DNA of 64,000 nucleotides from Anadara kagoshimensis (GCA_021292105.1 CM037870.1:47856508-47920507), one strand, 5' to 3'. Counted from the stretch's first letter, positions 14,501 through 29,000 are shown. Notes: generated from the letters alone by a model not told the origin. A program made the numbers and translations.

Positions 14501-17500
14501 CAATTAACAGAAAGACATACTGAGACATGGACAAACAGATAGACAATGTGATTACTGATGCTGGGTCCTATCTATGGTTGTTCTATGGGTAAATGTGAAC
14601 ATCAATAGCACTGTTACAGTCTATGGTAAATCATGCAGTTATAAATATCAACTTGTGTAAAATTAGGTCTGTAAGGGGAACTTGGGGAAAAAAAGTTGCT
14701 GAAAATCCCAAGATAGCACATGCCATCATGTCAAAATATAAGCAATTTAATTAAATGTTTTATTCAAGATTTGAAATGTTGAGAAGATATACATTGTAGA
14801 CATTGCTGTATCAATTTTAGTTTTTTTAGGTTTTCACCCAATTATCTCTTCTAGAATTCAATAAATAATGAAACATCTTAAAATGTCCTTGAAAGGAATG
14901 TTCAAACTTAAATAGAAAACTACAGAAAACGAAAACCAATTTTAATTCAAAGTTCTACTGTATTTCCATAAATTGAGTGCACACGGTTTTTATTATTTAT
15001 TTCTTTTAATTAAAAATGTTTCCATTAAACTATCAATAAAATGCATTTAAAATGCACTGACCTAACCAAATTGTATTTTCAATTAAAAACATTATTGTTC
15101 AGTTCTCCTGTACATAGAGAACTATTGCGAAAATTTTGGAAATTTGATAAAATTTATACACCAATTGGGCCTCATTCAATGTTACATCAGGGTATTTAGG
15201 GTCAGGAGGTCATTGTTGTTCAGGTTTTTTCCAGTTGTGATCACCATGAATATTCCAATTATGACATAACGTTTAAAGTTGCTTCAAGTAAGAAAAGTAA
15301 GAAGGCACAGAAGGAATAATTTTGACATAGTCATATTTGTTGTTTTGTTAAAAAGTTCAAAAATTGTTCTATGTACAGAATTAAGTTCACTTTTTCATGA
15401 ATGAAAAATATTTTTTCCTATTAGGTCAGTATATTTTGTATTAAGTTTTGACAAATTTTTTGTATGTTTGTTGGAAAATACGACTTTATTCTTGCATTTT
15501 CCATGTGCACTGAATCTGTGGAAATACAGTAGTCATTTCAATAAAGATGTAGATGTAGATTGTACAAAATAAATAGTTCCAAGTATGAACATTTGTTTCA
15601 ATAAAGATGCACAAAATGAATATTTTCTAAATTAGAACATTTTAAGATGCTACCGTTTTAAATAAGTTACAAGCAAATTACACTATCAAATGCACCAAGA
15701 CTATATATTGTATACATAAAAATCAAACTAATATTAAGATATCTCTCTCTCTCTCTCTCATATTTCCTATATTAACTTATTATTATTTTTGTATCGTTAT
15801 GATATTTCTTAGAAAATGTTATGTATATAAAGGATAATATGGTAAGGCATACCAAAGCCCAATCATTTTACCTAATTTATCATTAGGAATTTAGGTAAAA
15901 CATATACAAATGCATTAAAACTCTTATATATACAGTAAAACCTTGTTATAATGCTTCTTAATAGCAATGCCACCTTGCTTACTGCCCAAGTATTTTGAAG
16001 TAAAAAAGTTTATTAATTTTATGTTTTTCTTTAGAAGCTTTTCGCCATTTATTGACAAATCCTTTTATAATGCCAAATCTGGGTGAATAAATGGTGATAT
16101 CAAATCAAGGTTTTACTGTATATTAAAAGCTGGTATAGTCCGTCGGTGATATTTTGGCAGAGTCTATCATACACAAACTGGTATTAACACCATGTTATTG
16201 TTTGCATATATTCACACCTTCATGCGTTCATTTGTCTTTATATATCCCTATTTACATTAGATAGACTCTTCCATGTTTATTATAAACACTCTGCCACAAT
16301 ATCGCTGTCAGATGGACTATACAGTATATATTTCATATATTTTTTCAAACATACAGATCAATTAAAACTAAAACTAATGCATGTTAGATACTATCAAACT
16401 GGTTATGTAACTGAAAAGGTATTCATTTATAAAAAACATCAAGTTGGTCATATCAAATTAACATGTAACTTATGATATGATAGACACTTGTAATTGTGTT
16501 TTACCTGTCTGATGATGAGTCTGGAACTATCTGTACTATTTGTCCATCAGCTAGCTGTGCTGCTTCCATCTGCTTTCTCTGATAATGACTCCTAAATACA
16601 AGATAAACACAGTATAACTGAAAAGTGATGCCATTTCAAAAGCAGAGTTCATACAGCCATTGCCAATAAAAATTTAATGACTTTTCCATGACTTTTCCAG
16701 GACATTTTCATCTTTTTCCAGGACACAATTACGTCAGGTAGCATGATTAACCATGCCTTTACGATACGAATCACATTAGGCAAAAGTTTACATTCGATTG
16801 TAAACTACAAGTCGGGCGCGGAAACAGACAAAACCGGATTTCACCGTTTCACATCTTTGGGGTTTATTTGGACCAAACTGTATCTCACGAAGTCAGAAAC
16901 AGTTTTATAAAATTTATTTTACTTTAGTTTCAGATTAAATCGGAAGTTTTTTTAATTAAAATTCAAAATTTCATGACTTTTCCATGACATGTTACAACAT
17001 TCCATGACTTTTCAAGGCAAAATCTCAATTCCATGACTTTTCAAGACAGAAGTCAAATTCCATGACTTTTCAAGTTCTGTGGGAACCCTGAAAAGTGTTC
17101 CACAAACAAACTTCAAATTGGAAATCCATATTTCCAAAACTAATGTGCATGATCAAAATACAAAAAGCCAATGACATACCTACTCAACCAAATGATTGTT
17201 CTTGTGAAGTTTCATAAAGATCTGTTACATAGTTTCCTGAAAAAATTGCAGTCAATATGTTGGAGGAAGAAATGGGATAACACAGTAACTTTGGGATACA
17301 TAATTATTCAAAATAAAAACTAAGCAGAAGAGTGATAAGTCTTTTGAAACTTTTTTGTTCCCAAATAAGAATTTGAAATCAGAAAACTAGTACTTAGAGA
17401 GAGAGTGAAAGTTAACCTGTATCGTTGTTGTATAATGACAGATTTATTTCCTCCTTTCTTCAGTCTTTCATGTTCTTTATATGTTCTGTATTGGTTTTGT

Positions 17501-20500
17501 ATAACAACTGCTGCATCACGACTCTTCTTGAAGCGTTTCTGGGCGTAGTAACTACGGAATTGACTCTGTATTAATACTGCTGCCTGGGTCATCTTTTTGT
17601 AGTATGCATACTGTAACAATGATTATACAAAATATTTTAAAAGCGTCTTCAAATAATCAAAGCTCCGATAATGCTCACCCCATAATGAAACAAAAACTCC
17701 AAATTTAACAAAATATTCCTAAATATTTATCTAATTCATTTTGAAGTTTTGTTACATCAAAAACTAGAGTCTGATTTTTTCTGAACAGTTTAATCAGTCT
17801 GTATTCTGAATTTTATCTGAAATCTGAAAATGTAAAAATGTTCCATGTATGCTGAAATTCAGACGAAATTCAAACAACTTTTTTCATAAGGGAAATCAGG
17901 GAAAAGTAAAATGAAATAATTTAGATCCTTGATTTAATATCATCACAAAAAGTATTTTTCAAGGATTATATATTATAATGGCATTTGTGCAATTTCTACT
18001 TACCCTTCCATTGATACAGAAAAAAAAATATTTCTTAAGAAAATTGTACTAGTTGTATATCTGTATTCCTTTTGTTGACATAGACTGGCTGATATATGAC
18101 TATTCATGTATACTGTTACCTGTTTGTAACGTCTATAGTATTTCTGTATCAGAACAGCTGCCTCTATTTCTTTGTTTTGCTGTTGTTGTTGTATTTGTTT
18201 GTCTCTGTATGATCGATATGCATTTTGTATAACTTTAGCTGCCTCATATAACTTTCTTTGTTCCTGGTCTAAATAAAAAAGAAAAAAAGAATAAAATGAA
18301 AATAATTCAAATACCTTAACTCAAAAATTCAAAAATAAAAACTGACATAAGTTTTATCTAATTTTACCCAAATTCAAAGACATGAGCCAAAAGAAATCTC
18401 TATGTGACCAAATGGGTCAGCTAGTGAAATGAAAGATTTCATCACCAAACAGAGTGAGCCATGAACTTATCTTTACGAGAAAGAATGGGACCAGAGAAAT
18501 CTCTGTCTGACAGAATAAGCCAAGAGAAATCTTTGCCTGATAGAAGAGTCAAGAAAAATCTTTACCTGACAGAGTGAGCTGAGAAAAATCTTTTTCCATG
18601 TAAGTTGCTGGTGCATTAAAATATTCAGTAAATTCTGCTGTGGTGGGTGGTGGAGAATCCAGCTGGAAGCTGTATGGGCTGTACGGACTCGGTAGACATG
18701 TGGAATCTGGGCTTAATGAGGAAGCTGGAGTACCGAAATCGGTGTACCTGTGTAAAAATAAAGGATAATTTTGTAAATATTATTATATATATGAATGCAA
18801 TAAAGCCTAGATTGACCAGCCCTTTTAATTCTGAATACCAACCAATTTTTAGAGAGGGCCAGGTGTCTGATATTATTTGACCTGTAAAATTTTTTGTTTC
18901 TACAAATTTTTCATTTATGCTAAAATAATTATACATGTATAAATTCTTAAATGCTTTTTTCTAACATATTTAATAAAATGTGTTCTGTGAAAATTTTTTA
19001 ATATGCTGAAGAAGTTCTTAATATGTCATCTATTGTAAAGATAAAAGTTTGTTTGTAATATAAAGCTTTTACAACAATTAATATTCCACTGAAGTTATCT
19101 CTACTGTTAAACAGTACAATCTAAATATTGGTTCATTGAAATTTAATAAAAAAAATGTGTAAAGTTAACAAAAAGAGTGTGTCAAGAATTGTACCGTATA
19201 TTTCCATAGATACGTTGCAACTTTTTCGCTAAATTTAAATATTTTAAAATGCAATGCGACTTAACTAGCCGACATTAAAATATTTTGATAATCTGTCTCG
19301 AATTTTCAAGGCATTTTAGAAGATCGACAAACCGGAAGTTATGGTAATTTTCTAGTTGAAAATAAATTTTGCTCTTTATTGTATTTTTGTTATTATTATT
19401 ATATGTGATATTTTTTTATTATTAAATTTGACCAATAAAGTCTTTGAAATAAACAAATAATTAATTAATTAAGGTAAGTATGAGTCTCATTTTCAAGTTG
19501 GCACGTGTAACAGAATAGCCGTCGGCAAAGAAGTAAATACCTGGTCACCTGTAATTAACTTTAAATAATCAAGTCCTCCCGGTAACACCTCGTGTGTGTC
19601 TTGTTTGTTTAATGATTGAAGCCATTCCCGATAACTTATCCATTAATATTATCGTCCATGTTTACCGGTACCTATGTTTATATATTGAAGAAGAAAGCGC
19701 CGCCATTACAAACACTAATTATATATTCCTATGTCAGAGGTCATACGGCACTTTCGTATCTGTCGGTTTTGAGTAAAAAGTGTCAGAATTGGACAATCAC
19801 TGATCGGGATATTAATAAAATTTATTAAAATTTAATTTGCAATTCCAACGACATGTTTAGATTTTAAACGCAACAAAAATGAATACAAATTATTCTTTCA
19901 CAAATACGGAGATATACGGTATATAAATATATTTTAAAAACAATCACCTGTAGTCATCAAATGCAAAACCATCTCCCATTGGAGTTGATATCCCTGAATC
20001 TTCTTCATATGACGATGCATGTGGTGATGGTTGTGATGGCAAGGAGCTGTAAGAACTACTTCGTTCTCTGATGAACTCTTCACAGATGTCATCTCGACCT
20101 GGTGATGATTTTATTCTCTCTGGTATAGCAGCTATTATCTGTTTAGCTAATGTAACCATCTGATGTTTAACATCATCGCTATTATCTGTACCTGAAATAA
20201 AGAATCAAATGTTGTGTTGGAACAAGCCGTCTGTTTATTCATGTGAAAAATGTGTTTTACTTTTTTTAGCAGTTGTATCTTTATAGAATTACCGTTGTTC
20301 TGTATTCCACAAAATGAGGAAAAATGGTATTTTATTTCCAAATTCAGGTGCCATGGCCCTTGTCTCTTAAAGGAGTGAGGGAGGCGAAACATACACATGT
20401 TGATTTAGTTAAACTCATTACCACAATAGTCAAACACACAGAAAGACCAGTTATAATCTGAAACTCTGAATGAATATCTAAGAGACAGTCTGGCTGGCTT

Positions 20501-22970
20501 GGTACCTAGCTCAGTTGATAAGAGTGTCCTGTTAGTATTGTGATGATACCAGATCCAAGTTCCAGGTTGGCTGCTGCATGTTCCCCTTTTCTTGATAGAC
20601 CATAATAAAGTAGACCGTGTTTAAACATAATTTTCTAGAAACCTACAAGACTACTTACTAATTGAATGTCTGTCAGAGCTGCGTCTTGACACATGTTCTC
20701 CTCCTTCATCATCAGATGATAACTTCTCTACATCTATTATAGGACTGTTACTTCCTGATGATAGTACTTCATCTGTAAAACAAACATAGTAAAATGAAAA
20801 GTTTTCTTAAATGGCCTAGACAGATTGCAAACAGACAGATAGAAACTTAGCATGCAAAATCAAACTCTTCAAAAAGTTTACTGTATAAAGGAAACACAGC
20901 TGTTTAAAACATACTCTCACAAAGTAGTTCTACGTTTATTGAATAATGGATGACATAAAATATTTCCATAAATAACCAATAAATTAAACATTCATATTTT
21001 CTAAAATCATGAATAATACAGATATGTTAGATCTATCTTTAATTTTTTTAAAGTGTTCAAAACAGCAACATGGAGTGGAATGAAGTGATTCTGTATTATG
21101 CCTCAGTCAAGATTGTTTTTACTTATTTCAAGGTGGTCAGTTCAAGGATGGTGAAGGAAACTGGGGTGCTTGGAGAAAACCACCCACCTTCAAACATCAA
21201 CATGGCTTGACTATAACTGCATGTACGGTAAATATATCAATAAAATTATCAAGAAAATTATTCAAAAATACACATGTAACTGAATCAAAAGAAGATTATT
21301 ACCTGTGTCCATTTGCATTAATCCTGAAGCATCACCTGGAGTCAGTGGTATTGTTAACGCATCCAAATGGTCAAGTCCTACTTTCAATTGATCTCCAAAT
21401 GCATCAGTATGCATCAACATGTCTGGCGATGTCAGATCGCGACCATGGTCAGCTAGCATTGGATTGTTTCCCCTGGTCATTGGACTTGTTGCCATAGGCA
21501 AGTGTGGTTCTGAAATAGCTTCTCTAACTGGTCTCTCTGACTGACCGCTAGAGGAGTAATTCCTATCATCAAATTCAGATGGACAAATATCTACAGAGTA
21601 TCTCTTGCTAAGTTTTTTCCTGGCGGAGTTTCCGCGTAGAGAGAGATCACTCTGCCTTCTGATTGGTGCACTAACAGCTTGACTAGTATTCTGTAATGGT
21701 TGTGGAATTTCAACATGTAATGAACCTAAGTTTGAACTGAGACATGTAGCAATGGGTTCTGGTGATTTAAACACTTGCATCAAGCTATGTTTTGTGACTG
21801 GGGTTGATGTACATAGAGGCGTATCTTCTGACTTCACAGGGGAGTGTAAGAATTGAGATCCAGAATTTGTACTTGATATGAAATCTTGTCCGAGATTCAA
21901 ATTTGAATGAGTGACTTTTGTAAACTCTAATTTCTCTAGTTCTTTCACAATATCAAGATGTCTGTATTGTTGAGCAACAGTTAGTGGATATAACCCATCT
22001 TTGTTCTTAATTTTCATGGCATCTGAGTTCCAGTAATACAAAGTACTTGCTGCCTGTTGATGTCCCTTTGCGCATGCCCAAAGCTAAAAATAATAAATAT
22101 TAACAATAGTATCACTTTATAGTAATTTGTTATCATTCAAATATTAAAAAGTACAATGTGTTCACTAATGTGTCACAAATGTACTACATGAAACAGATAC
22201 TCTATAAAAGAAGTAGGTATAGTAAGGTAATATAGACAACACAAATTTTTCTACTTTAACTATTAGTCTATACTACAATATATTGCAAAATAGGCCATTT
22301 GTTCTAAAATCCTTTACTACTCAGCTGAAAACATATCCAATTATACAGCAGTATTCTTGCATTATTTTAGAACAAAGACCAAGGTTTGTGCAAATTGAAT
22401 AATACTTCTCCTAAGGATGCTACCAAAGTCCAGATTAATTATTATTTTCAACTTTCCTAAACTCTCTGATTCATGTTTTAAGGTTTCACTATATAAAGCC
22501 ACTTTGACCTTGAAGGTGAAAGTCCTTTAGCTTTGCAAACTATGAAAGCAATCATGCTTTAATACTATATATGGAGTTTCATGGCATTAATAATGGCAAG
22601 ATGCTTAAAGGTTTACTATGCACTTGCATGAAGGTCAAGGTCAATCAGCAACACAAATGTGGTAAGCCTTTTATGCACTGATTCTATATATCAAACTTTT
22701 TGGCCTATCGGGTCATGACAAGAAGCTGTTTTGTCAAGTCTTTGGCAAAACAATCCTAAATTTTATTTACCAAAGCTGTACAGTTGTGGTCATCTTGACA
22801 TTGAGCATCCACTTCATAATCCAAGATCCAGCAAGGATTATCTGACCTGTCAATAAATATGAGAAAATCAAAATTAACAAATGTAAAACCACAGAGGAGA
22901 CTATTATATGATAAATCTTATAATGAAATTCTCTTTTTGAAGATAATTATAGAGAAAAAAAATTACAATT

Positions 22971-23013
<43 letters not shown>

Positions 23014-26000
23014 CAGAGGTCCGGAAACGGTCATATTTGCCGCGTGCCGCACGTCCTACTATCTATTTCTTTTGTTTCCCAGTCGGAATCATAATAACTT
23101 TCTTTAAACGTGTGTTTGTTTAAAATTAAGTGCATGATTGTAACTTTGTTGATTACGGAACCCATAACGAGTGTCGGTCAAGGGTGACGGTGAGAGGTTC
23201 CACACGGGGTGTTGAAAATTACCTACTACGCGCTTCGTAACTGTTTCTTTATTAATAAATACAGAAACGCGATTAAATTTTATTCTAGCCATTAAATCTT
23301 TCATTCACATAAATATATTGGAACCTCGTTAAGCCGTTCCCGTTATATCGTGATTCGTAATACCTGAATTCCTATTTAGAACCTCTCGCCATAATTCTAA
23401 TTACAATTCGTGTATCTTCGGAACACGGAAATTCACGATTGTTAGTAAACAATATAGTGGACGTATGAAGCATCGTGGACAGTAACGCATATTGATAATA
23501 ACAGCATATCGCGGTAAACGCATATTGATAATAACAGCATATCGCGATTAAACGTCTTAGTTAGATTTCACCTAATACACATGCAATAAACATTGTGGTC
23601 TAATAACGCTCATGGATATGTATTAAAATTGGCAATCGCGGTAAACGCATAAACAGGTCTGTGTGTCAACGACCTTTTTTTTTTTTTTTTTTTTTTTGCA
23701 CAAAAAAATGTCCGACGGGCCAGACCGAAGTTTCCGAGGCCCTGATATATATATATATATATATATATATTATTATATATACTCTCTCTCTCTCTCTCAA
23801 AGTGAGTTTATATTCCCTCTCTCTCTCTCTTATGTTCAGGTAAGTATATAAGAATCCATTATGAGTATCCATGTAGGATAGGGAAATCTCACCCGAGGGG
23901 TTGAACATTTCAGTCAGAGACGAGGCTTGCCGAGTCTCTGACCAGAAATGTTCAACCCCGAGGGTGAGATTTCCCTATCCTACATAGATAACCTCATAAT
24001 GGATTATTTTTCTTCCATTTTAGTGCCAATATTTGGCTTCAAGTTCGATAAACATAGACATCGACGCCATGTTTGTAAAATCTAACTTTGTAATTCGACA
24101 TTCTACTTTAAAATAAATATAACCATTGGATAGATCGTACCGGATTTTGGTTTATACAAAATGTATAAACTACAAAACAAAGTGGTTCATTAAAAAATTC
24201 AATATTTATCATTTGAAATGCACTCAAAGTTTCTAAATTTTGAAGAATTTGATGTCGTTTTCCCGCAAGATGACGTCATGTTCTCCACATGAAGACGTCA
24301 TATAATTGTCTTTTGATTGTGACGTCACTAAAGGTCACGTGGCCATGTGAGATAGGGAAAACCCCTATCTTACATGAGCAGATATGGAAGAATATATTAT
24401 CTCCATCTTTATCGGTTTTTTGTCTAGGTGACCTATAATATAAAACACCTACCTCCACTGTATGAGTATCTGTAAGAGTTTAGCGTAACCCAGAGCAGCA
24501 GAAAGGTGTAATAATGTCATGTTATAAGGACCAGCCTTAGGGAAGTTATCTATATCTGTGTTTTCCCATTTACAACTCTTTAATCTATTGACATGCCATA
24601 TGAGCTTCTCTTCTATACTACCTTCTATGTTCTGTGACTTTAGTTGCTGAAAACATAGAGAAAGAAATCATCTTAACAAGTTAATTAATATACTATGGCC
24701 AAATTTTAATAGCTATTTAATTATTTTGCTATTTTTTCAGGCAATGTAAATCTGCACAAGTTAAAGCTGTAAAAATGTTGGTGTTTAAACAATAATTTTA
24801 GAAAGAGACAACCTGACTAACATCAGTAATATGTAGGTTGTAAGATCTGTACTTAGTTGAGGTGAGCTAAAAAAAGATATTCAAGCTGTTATTAGCTGAA
24901 TATGATCTGAAACACTAAGAAAACAGAACAAAACTCAAAACAAGATTATTTGAAAAGCTGTTTCATTACAAAATGAATGGCTGGGTCATTATTCGACCTA
25001 TTTTATTGTAAATTACTCCATATTATCACATCCCATCTTTAAACCTGATGTCCTGTGTTGTCAGACATAACAAAATGGCAAGGTATAGAACCTTTAGTGC
25101 TTATTGTACACTGTATGGGTATACATTTCTCCATCTTAAACTACAGCTGGTGGTGTCTCTACATGTATATACATACATTTAAGTTGTTTAATGGTGTTTT
25201 ACACCGAGTTATGATTTTTATATTGAGGCAGTTAGTTCAGGAATGGTGAAGGAAACTGGAATTACAGGAAAAAACTACCAACCTTCAGCAAATGAACTGA
25301 CAAACTTTCTCACACTAGAATCTGTCTTGGGTGGGCTATAAACTCTGGTTGTGAGAAGTGATTTGATCTGTAAGTGGGCGGCTTAGAACATTCATCCACC
25401 TAGACCACCCATTTACATGGCATAGTTTAAAGTTGGACATTAAAAACTCATATCACACATTGTTACCTGTTTAAGTGTAGATAAAGATATGTCTGGGCTC
25501 TGTATAGCCATTCTACTCTGTAAACTCTCTAGTCTATCAACTAACAATAAGTTAAGCTGGTTTTCTGTATAAATGAAAAATAAAATAAATTAGAATAAAA
25601 TCAAATTTGGTAGAATTCCAATGCCTAAGTACAGCTACAATTGAGCAGAAAATGCCAGAAAAACGGCACATCTCACATTTGTTAATCAAAATTTTTGATA
25701 TTGGTAACAGTCTTAAGTCTAAATCAATTTTCAATATGCTTGATAATCAAGTATCTATTTGGTTTGATCTCTTCTTCTTGTTTATTTTTAAGTTTAGATT
25801 ATCATCTGAAATAAAGCTTAATTAAAAGGATCTTAAATATTTCCAATTTAATCTAGATTAAAAATCATGTTTGAAAGTTATAACATAGCAGATTTTTCTT
25901 ATTTGAACAGATCTGATGATGATGTTCAGACAGGGGTGGCGTAAAATGCTCAACGGCCTCACGAGTCCTTGAAGACCCAGAGAGGATATGTATGTGTATG

Positions 26001-29000
26001 TAATGATGATGTTTATAAAAAGGAAAAATGTCATAAGAACAGCAAAGCTTTCAATAAACACCAACAATGGTGTATGCTAAATCTCCTTTAAGCACAGTTA
26101 CCACCTCTAAATAAGGGACACCTGCTTTTAAAGACCAGTAAAATATCATACCAATTACTCTTAATTGATGTTAATTGAACCTCTATATAAGGGTCACCTG
26201 TCCATCAAGGCTACTTTTACTGGATCCCTACGGTGTTCTTTAGAGACAAGTTTGACTGAATTTGTTAAAATCATTAATGTGTGGTCTTACCATTTAATGA
26301 GAACCATTCTTGTTTGATACAGGAGGCAGGTGGTGTCTTCCCTCTGGCACCACTATCATGTTTGTATTCAAATGAGACAGAATTAGATAATGTACCATCA
26401 CAGCTTACTTGTAACGTCACAATGCCAGCTTTATGAGCTAAAATCAGGAAATGGAAAGAACACATCATCTTCAACATGTTCTAATGATGTTTCAATTTAT
26501 CAATCTCTGAATAAAATAAGTCAATATTTTTATCCCTCTAAAACTCTAAAATGTGCAGAAAAATGACAAAATTAAAATAAGCAATATTCAAATTGGTAAA
26601 AGATTCCAAAAGTTGCTTACAAACCAAAGTAATAGGGACATAAAGAAGAATACTAAGTATGGCAGATGTGAATACTTGTATTCTTTAACACTTCTGGGAT
26701 GGGGTAGAACTTTCTGAATATGAGGGGTAGGGTATCACAAATGAAAAGGCATAAAAAATCAAGATTTTGCGTAACTAGTTAGTGGACAATCCATACAAAT
26801 ATTGTTTATCATAAATTGACTTTTTATTATTATTTTGATGATTTCCTCGTTACTGATAAATTAAATAGACAACTCCATGCCTTCAAATTTTGTTCTGAAC
26901 ATGCATATAATGCATACTTATCCCAGACCAAGGTGGGAAAATCAATCCCAGTCTAGGGGAGATAGAAAATTCTTTCGACAAAAATGTGAACAGAACAAGA
27001 TGGAAAAGCTTGTCTGTAGGTGAGAAAACACACTGTAAAGGAAGAAATTTTTTATGTGGGTAAAATTTTTGCTTATTTTGCTCTAAATAAATTACCACAG
27101 AAATTTTACCCATGCAAAAAATGTCTACCATACAGGGTAATATATCATAATAATATATAGAATATACACCTACTTATACTGGTTTCGTGAAAATTATGCC
27201 CATGCGAAATGCCCGATTTAAGAAATCGCAAATTTTCATCCCCCGGAAATAATCCCCTTTACAGTATTGCCCTGAATTATTATTACACAAATTTAGTAGA
27301 AGAAATATAAATATAGTATACATTAGTGTTGGACTGATTAATCGATTTAATCGATATCTAATCGTTACAACGTCCGATTAGCGATAATCGATTCTAAAAT
27401 CTAATTATCGATTGATTTCGATTATTTACTGATGTTCGTTTATGGAACGTCTTTTATAAAATAAGTATACTTTAAAAAGAAAACTAACACAAATGTAAGG
27501 AAGAGTAAATGATCAGAAAAATGGAGGATATTTTAAGTCTTAACTGAGGTACAAATATCTTGCAGATATTATCAAAACTAAAAATTAGAATTTAATCTAC
27601 TTTGTAATTTCCACTTCAATTTATTAACTGATTATAATCGGAAAATCGATCCAAATCATCTTCCAATTATAACCGATTAATCGATTATGAAAATGCAACC
27701 AATTCACATCACTAGTATACATCATATACATACCGGGAGTGTAACAGCGAAGTACACCAGGTTGTACTAACTTTGTCGGTACAGCTTTACCATCAAACAT
27801 ACAAATATATTCTGATGAAGCTGAACACCAGTTACCTATCAACAACACTTTACATCCGCCCTGTAAAAAAGGAAGAATTACATCAAGACGTTTAACATTA
27901 ATTTGAGGACTGGGCAACAAAATAAACATGGTCTTCTGTATACAGTAAATACTCAACATAATGTTCCCCGATTACTTTGCCATCTCACTTATTGGCACGG
28001 TAATGTCGGTATTTTGAAATCCCAGTTTATTTTTTTTGTATATGTTTATAATTATAAGGCTTCCTTGATGTATTACTAAATGCCTTAAAAATGATAAAAT
28101 TTGACTATATAAATGGTATTTAGTTGAGGTTTTCCTGTATTAATATGATTTAGGTTTAATTGTAAGTCTTATTATTCAGCTACATATGTTGAAAACATCC
28201 ATGTAATACTTACCTCTGTAAATGACCATTCAGGACAGAATTCACTGACGACATATCCCTGGTTGTTGACAAGTATTCAATGCTACATCAATGTAATACT
28301 TACCTATGTAAATGACCATTCTGGACAGAATGCACTGATGACATATCCCTGGTTGTTGACAAGTATTCAATGCTACATCAATGTAATACTTACCTCTGTA
28401 AATGACCATTCTGGACAGAATTCACTGATGGCATATCTCTGGTTGTTGGCATTCTTATTATACTGAGTATTCAATGCTGAGACGATGTTGATTGGTTCTG
28501 TTTGCTGTGATGTCTTCTGTATATCTGATCTCAGATGTTGATGGTAGCCAGGATGAAGTACAGAATTCTGATTACTGTTACTCTGACAAAACTGACTGTG
28601 ATTTACCTGTTGTTGTTGTTGAGAGTTACTGAGACAGTTTGCACAGTTTAAGGCAGGAATGGAACCAGCCATTCCTCCATTAAAACTGTTCAAATGAGAT
28701 TCATTATTCACAGCAGGATTTGTTTTATCTTCCTGGATCTCTAACAAGTCCAGGATATCAAAGTTAAAATCTGTTCCTAGGCTCCCTGTTAAACTACTAT
28801 CTATATCGTTTTTTGATTGGTCAATGTCAGATAATCCATCTTTAATCTCTTGATCCACGTGGGATTGAATTACATTCTGAACATCATCGGCAGTTACACT
28901 CTGCAGATGTGGGACTAAATTTAATTTGTCTTTATTAGTATCACTATCGTCTAAGCTAATTGACATATCATTACAATGTTCTTTCAACACAGAATTATTT

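Larger units (their letters stand above)
6600..16504 (-). other. CAMTA intron 20 (9.9 kb)
   Basis: GTAAAA...CTTTCAG intron. It holds one Helentron-like element (6790-8537), SINEs at 11.5 and 12.5 kb and three MITEs (10.9, 15.9 and 16.1 kb). The rest (for example 8600-10880, 12770-15920) is AT-rich with no exon or repeat I can identify; short open frames there have no protein-like composition. Confidence 0.8.

Noticed and set aside
17320-17416. Extension of exon 19 beyond the donor
   Set aside because: The frame continues for 33 codons of Ser/Leu-rich sequence, but the IQ5 reading RSHYQRKQ is restored only by splicing to exon 20.
20488-20600. tRNA gene on +
   Set aside because: Only box A is well preserved, with no cloverleaf; it sits inside an intron as SINE debris.
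28263-28466. Open frame on + across the 90-bp repeats
   Set aside because: Antisense shadow of the exon 8 end repeated three times.
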